Shown in pieces: positions 61,181 to 64,000 of a stretch of 64,000 nucleotides of DNA. Under the pieces are notes generated by a model. The model saw only the letters and a list, made by a program, of their open reading frames with translations. It ran no database searches and was not told where the DNA came from. Made by a program: the position numbers and the translations under genes. Location of the stretch: assembly GCA_052078155.1 (NCBI GenBank), contig JBQJBP010000001.1, positions 806,001 through 870,000 of the forward strand, written 5' to 3'. Position 1 is the stretch's first letter. Each line of letters starts with the position of its first letter. Origin of the DNA: CAXBMB01 sp052078155 (GTDB lineage Bacteria > Pseudomonadota > Alphaproteobacteria > Kiloniellales > DSM-21159).

Positions 61181-61999
61181 ATGGCAGCGAAATCCTCCAT
61201 GACTGACCAGCAGATATCCCAAGGCTCCCCTGACCAATCCGGAGAGAACCAGACAACGACCAAACCCGAGGGTTTTGTTGATGTGGTTGGACAAACCGGG
61301 CTGAACGGCTGGGCGTGGTTGCCCGGACACCCGGAAGAGAAGGTCAGGCTGGAAGTGGTCAGCGATGGCGTCGTCGTCGGCTTCACCACTGCAGATCAGT
61401 ATCGTGAAGATCTGAAGAACAGAGGCTTGGGCGACGGGCACCATGCCTTTGAATGGTTTTATGCCTCTGCGGTTGCCAGAATTGATCCCAATGACATCAC
61501 AGTTCGCTTTGCTGAAACCAAAGAGCTCTTAGGCGGCATAGAGGAAACCAACTCAACTGCCAGACTGGCCATCATTGATCGCAAGCTGGCGGAGATGGAA
61601 CGCCGCAGCAAGCGACGGGAACTGGTGATGACCCAGCTGGGGCAGCGCTTCAAGCAGTTGGAAACCGTTCTCCAGTCCATTGAAAAAAACGACGCAAGCA
61701 AACCTGAAGAAACCGAAGAAAAGCCTCAGGCTCAGTTACCGGTTCAGGTTTCCGCGGAAACCAGCAGTTCCCTGGACCGGCTTGAACGCGAGCTGATTGA
61801 ATTGCAGAGTTTTATTGTCCGGGTAGAATCGCGGGTCAAAAACGTTGTTGATCAGCGACAGGTAACAGAACTGCACAAAGCACTGTCCCATCGCCCAACC
61901 TGGCTGGTTGTTTTCATCTGTATGCTTGTGGCGGCGGCGGGAGGTGCGATCCTGCCCCATTACCTGCCTGCAGGCCTGCTGGAACAGTATCTGCCTTAA
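61181..61999 (+). CDS. Coiled-coil membrane protein with glycan-locus-type N-terminal domain
   Basis: The protein has 272 residues from ATG at 61181; ATG at 61199 is possible. Residues about 30-98 match a small beta-domain often found beside or inside alphaproteobacterial glycosyltransferases. Its pattern is G-x-x-D...G-W-A-W-x-P-x-x-P...V-x-x-x-G...R-E-D-L-x-x-x-G-x-G-D-G-x-H-A-F, here GLNGWAWLPGHP and YREDLKNRGLGDGHHAFEWF. Two coiled-coil stretches follow (about 125-170 and 195-235). A C-terminal membrane helix (WLVVFICMLVAAAGGAILPH) ends the protein, so it is probably tail-anchored with the domain in the cytoplasm. The function is unknown. Confidence 0.75.
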   Translation: MAAKSSMTDQQISQGSPDQSGENQTTTKPEGFVDVVGQTGLNGWAWLPGHPEEKVRLEVVSDGVVVGFTTADQYREDLKNRGLGDGHHAFEWFYASAVARIDPNDITVRFAETKELLGGIEETNSTARLAIIDRKLAEMERRSKRRELVMTQLGQRFKQLETVLQSIEKNDASKPEETEEKPQAQLPVQVSAETSSSLDRLERELIELQSFIVRVESRVKNVVDQRQVTELHKALSHRPTWLVVFICMLVAAAGGAILPHYLPAGLLEQYLP

Positions 62000-62328
62000 A
62001 GCTCAATCGCCTGAACTGGCAGCGCTGAGCGCCTCAAACCAGCCCACGAACAACCCTATAAAGCATTGAAAAGAAGAAAAATTGCGCTCATCTGGCAATG
62101 CGGAATGAGCTCGCTTAAACAGTATTGGGTTCCAGAACCCACTACAGGCGGGACTGAAAGCCAGTCTCTCCGGACCTCTCTTTGTCAATCGTAAGCCAAG
62201 GTCAAGCGCCTCACCCCCTGCTAACGGTCACGTGAACAGCCGCTTTGGCAATGTGACTGTTAAGCTGAGAGAGCAGTGCTAATTTACAGACTTACCGTTT
62301 TTCCGTTCAAAAACAGGGTAAGCAGTCC
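62000..62328. other. Intergenic stretch, nothing recognised
   Basis: This 329-bp gap has no coding frame with support and no hairpin terminator. A promoter for the DUF3047 gene is expected at its right end. Confidence 0.45.
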
Positions 62329-63036
62329 TTGCCAGCACACCAACGTTCCCGCTTCCTTCTCCCGACCTTGCTTGCCGTTACGCTGTTGCCTGCTGCCCCC
62401 CTGGCAGAGGAAACGGTCTCTGACTTCCCAAAGGAGCTCAGAAACCTGGGATGGAAGGAGCTGCAAATCCCCGGAGAGCGACCTGCCCGCTTTACCCTGG
62501 CTGGTGAGCAAACCATTTCCATAGAAAGTCAGGATGGCGTCTCCTTTATCTACCGAAAACTCAGCGACAGAGAGCAACAGTCCCGCACGCTCTCCTGGTC
62601 CTGGCGGGTAAACAAGGAGGTTCCGGCCACCGATCCAGCGTCACGCAGCGAAGACGATCGAAGTCTGGCGGTGCATCTGTGGTTTCCTGACGACAGTGAG
62701 CCGGACTTCTGGCAGGCCATTGGCAGTCAGCTCAAAGGTCTGTTCGGGGTTCCGAGGATTGGCAAGGTCCTGACCTATACTTACGGCGGCATCGGAAAAC
62801 AGCGTCAACTCTTCACCAACCCTCACCTGGAACCGGAAGGGCGCATTTTCCTGCTTCAGCCTTCCGGCAGACCGATCCAGACCTGGGTTAAAGAAGAAAT
62901 CGATTTGAAGGCAGACTTCGCGCAAGCGTTTCAGCAACCTTACAAAGCCCCCAAGTATCTGGCGTTATCCGCCGACTCTGATAACAGCGATTCTCAGTCA
63001 GCTGGCCTGATTGCAGATCTTTCTTTCGGAAATTGA
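62329..63036 (+). CDS. DUF3047 exported protein
   Basis: The protein has 235 residues from TTG at 62329, the only start codon in frame before the signal peptide; AGGGTA lies about ten bases upstream. The signal peptide (SRFLLPTLLAVTLLPAA) ends at PLA-EE. The DUF3047 pattern is clear: RTLSWSWRVNKEVPATDPAS, then EDDRSLAVHLWFPDD, VLTYTYGGIGKQRQ, and WVKEEIDLKADFAQAF followed by ALSADSDNSDSQSAGLIADL. The aspartate-rich end is a family hallmark and may bind a metal. The function is not known; the protein is periplasmic. It touches the next gene. Confidence 0.85.
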   Translation: MPAHQRSRFLLPTLLAVTLLPAAPLAEETVSDFPKELRNLGWKELQIPGERPARFTLAGEQTISIESQDGVSFIYRKLSDREQQSRTLSWSWRVNKEVPATDPASRSEDDRSLAVHLWFPDDSEPDFWQAIGSQLKGLFGVPRIGKVLTYTYGGIGKQRQLFTNPHLEPEGRIFLLQPSGRPIQTWVKEEIDLKADFAQAFQQPYKAPKYLALSADSDNSDSQSAGLIADLSFGN

Positions 63037-63044
63037 TCCTGCCC

Positions 63045-63794
63045 ATGACCCTTCCACATTCTGTTTCACAGGATAAGCGGCTGTTTGCACTTCAGGAGAA
63101 CAGCCAGTCACAGCAGTGGAGTGCCACTGAAGATATTGACTGGTCCCTGGCTCCCAAGCGCCCCAAATGGCTGGTAGGACGGTTCCACACCTTACTGATC
63201 AGCCAGTTCCGCCATGGAGAACAAGTCACCGTAGAGCTCTGTAAGAAACTGCTGCAAACCGTGGAAGATCCGGCGGTGCAAACCTTGTTGCGCCAGCAGA
63301 TTGCCGATGAAGAACGACATGCGCTGACCTACGACCGGTATCTGGGCAGATTGGGTGGCAATGGCACCGTCGACCCGGCCATGGCCGCTGCGCTTGAACA
63401 GATGCTGTCCTGGAAAGGCTCTCCCCTTGGCCTGATGGTCGCCGTGCAGATCCTGCTAGAAGGAGAGGCCCTGAGAACCCTGCAGGGCTGGTCCCGGCGC
63501 ATCTCCTGTCCGTTGTTTCAGCAGATCAACACCAAAATCATGCGGGATGAAGCCCGGCACGTCGCCTTTGGAAAGGTCTATCTTTCTCAGGAACTGGCCA
63601 AACTGGAAGAAGAAGAACACCAGGAGATTTACCGTTTTGTAAAAGACCTCTGGGATCAAAGTGCGGCAGGCATGTTCTCCCAGCTGCATCTTCCCGGCAT
63701 AGTCACCAACAGATTGCGAGCGGGTTGGACCAGAAACGGCTGGCAAAAACATGTCCGGTCCCTGGAAGATATCGGTCTAACGATGCGCAACTGA
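63045..63794 (+). CDS. Ferritin-like di-iron protein
   Basis: The protein has 249 residues from ATG at 63045, eight bases after the DUF3047 stop; TTG at 63033 overlapping that stop is possible. The four-helix ferritin-like set of carboxylates and histidines is complete. There is a glutamate in FRHGEQVTVELCKKLL, E-x-x-H in IADEERHALTYDRYL, a glutamate in LLEGEALRTLQG, and E-x-x-H in MRDEARHVAFGKVYL. This is the R2-like or DUF455/AurF-type di-iron site, so it could be an oxygenase or oxidase. Its place between DUF3047 and glycosyltransferase genes suggests a role in envelope modification, which is inference. Confidence 0.8.
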   Translation: MTLPHSVSQDKRLFALQENSQSQQWSATEDIDWSLAPKRPKWLVGRFHTLLISQFRHGEQVTVELCKKLLQTVEDPAVQTLLRQQIADEERHALTYDRYLGRLGGNGTVDPAMAAALEQMLSWKGSPLGLMVAVQILLEGEALRTLQGWSRRISCPLFQQINTKIMRDEARHVAFGKVYLSQELAKLEEEEHQEIYRFVKDLWDQSAAGMFSQLHLPGIVTNRLRAGWTRNGWQKHVRSLEDIGLTMRN

Positions 63795-63866
63795 CCTGCC
63801 CCACCGGGTTGGATGCCATCGTTGCGGTAGCAAAGTCACCCTCACTCAGAAAACACAGCGACCCCC

Positions 63867-64000
63867 ATGATCTCAATAATCATCCCGACATTGAACGAAG
63901 CCGCCAATCTGCCGGCTCTTCTTACGGCGCTGCAACGCAGTCACGTGGACAAGGAGATTCTGGTGATTGATGGGGGCAGTCAGGACAGCACCACAAAGAT
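63867..64000 (+). CDS. GT2-family glycosyltransferase, N-terminal part (runs off the window)
   Basis: Forty-four codons from ATG at 63867 read MISIIIPTLNEAANLPALL, then EILVIDGGSQDST. These are the start strand and the D-G-G-S-x-D sugar-nucleotide loop of GT-A glycosyltransferases. The opening resembles the TIGR04283 group (rSAM/selenodomain-associated transferase 2), but too little is visible to be sure. The rest lies beyond the window. Confidence 0.85.
   Translation, partial: MISIIIPTLNEAANLPALLTALQRSHVDKEILVIDGGSQDSTTK

Overview
This window looks like the chromosome of an alphaproteobacterium, probably a Rhodospirillales or Kiloniellales-type marine or soil species. The grounds are a SUF operon with an Rrf2 regulator, SufU and SufT, a complete Caulobacter-style cpa/tad locus, a DUF2336 protein, and an exact CtrA-type motif in front of the pilin gene. 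This assignment is inferred from gene content only. No rRNA, tRNA, CRISPR array, phage or recognisable insertion sequence was seen.

Layout. 1-3.1 kb: the end of an Lrp/AsnC-type gene, a small unknown gene, an MFS transporter, uracil phosphoribosyltransferase (upp) and a GNAT enzyme. 3.1-5.9 kb and 12.1-21.4 kb: a reductive pyrimidine catabolism locus. It holds PreT/PreA dihydropyrimidine dehydrogenase, dihydropyrimidinase, two unrelated candidates for the third step (a nitrilase-type beta-ureidopropionase and an M20-type carbamoylase), an NMT1-type ABC importer and a RutR-like TetR regulator. RutR-box-like sites (TTGACC-N4-GGTCAA type) lie at both divergent promoters. 5.9-12.0 kb: a block that interrupts this locus, with two orphan periplasmic binding proteins, a RidA / D-threonine aldolase-like pair with a divergent LysR gene, and a six-helix membrane protein bracketed by two copies of a dispersed, roughly 100-bp palindromic repeat.

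21.7-28.8 kb: an Rrf2 regulator and sufBCDSU-sufT-sufA, tightly packed and ending at a terminator. 29.4-35.6 kb: single genes (patatin-like lipase, HSL-type esterase, BioY biotin transporter, EamA and MFS transporters, CDP-alcohol phosphatidyltransferase). 36.6-43.1 kb: signalling genes, namely an OmpR-type regulator, a lone receiver, a large PAS histidine kinase with a degenerate receiver domain, a DUF2336 protein and a MarR regulator.

43.3-57.8 kb: a complete Tad/Flp pilus locus. tadD converges on the minus-strand operon flp-cpaA-cpaB-cpaC-cpaD-cpaE-cpaF-tadB-tadC. A vWA-containing TadG and two TadE-like pseudopilins lie across a very AT-rich divergent promoter. 58.2-64.0 kb: a surface-glycan-like cluster with two GT4 glycosyltransferases, a coiled-coil membrane protein with a glycan-locus-type N-terminal domain, a DUF3047 exported protein, a ferritin-like di-iron protein and the start of a GT2 glycosyltransferase.

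The best candidates for something new are the RutR-like control of a reductive rather than oxidative pyrimidine pathway with duplicated third-step chemistry, the dispersed repeat family that brackets a gene, and the DUF3047/di-iron/glycosyltransferase cluster at the right end.
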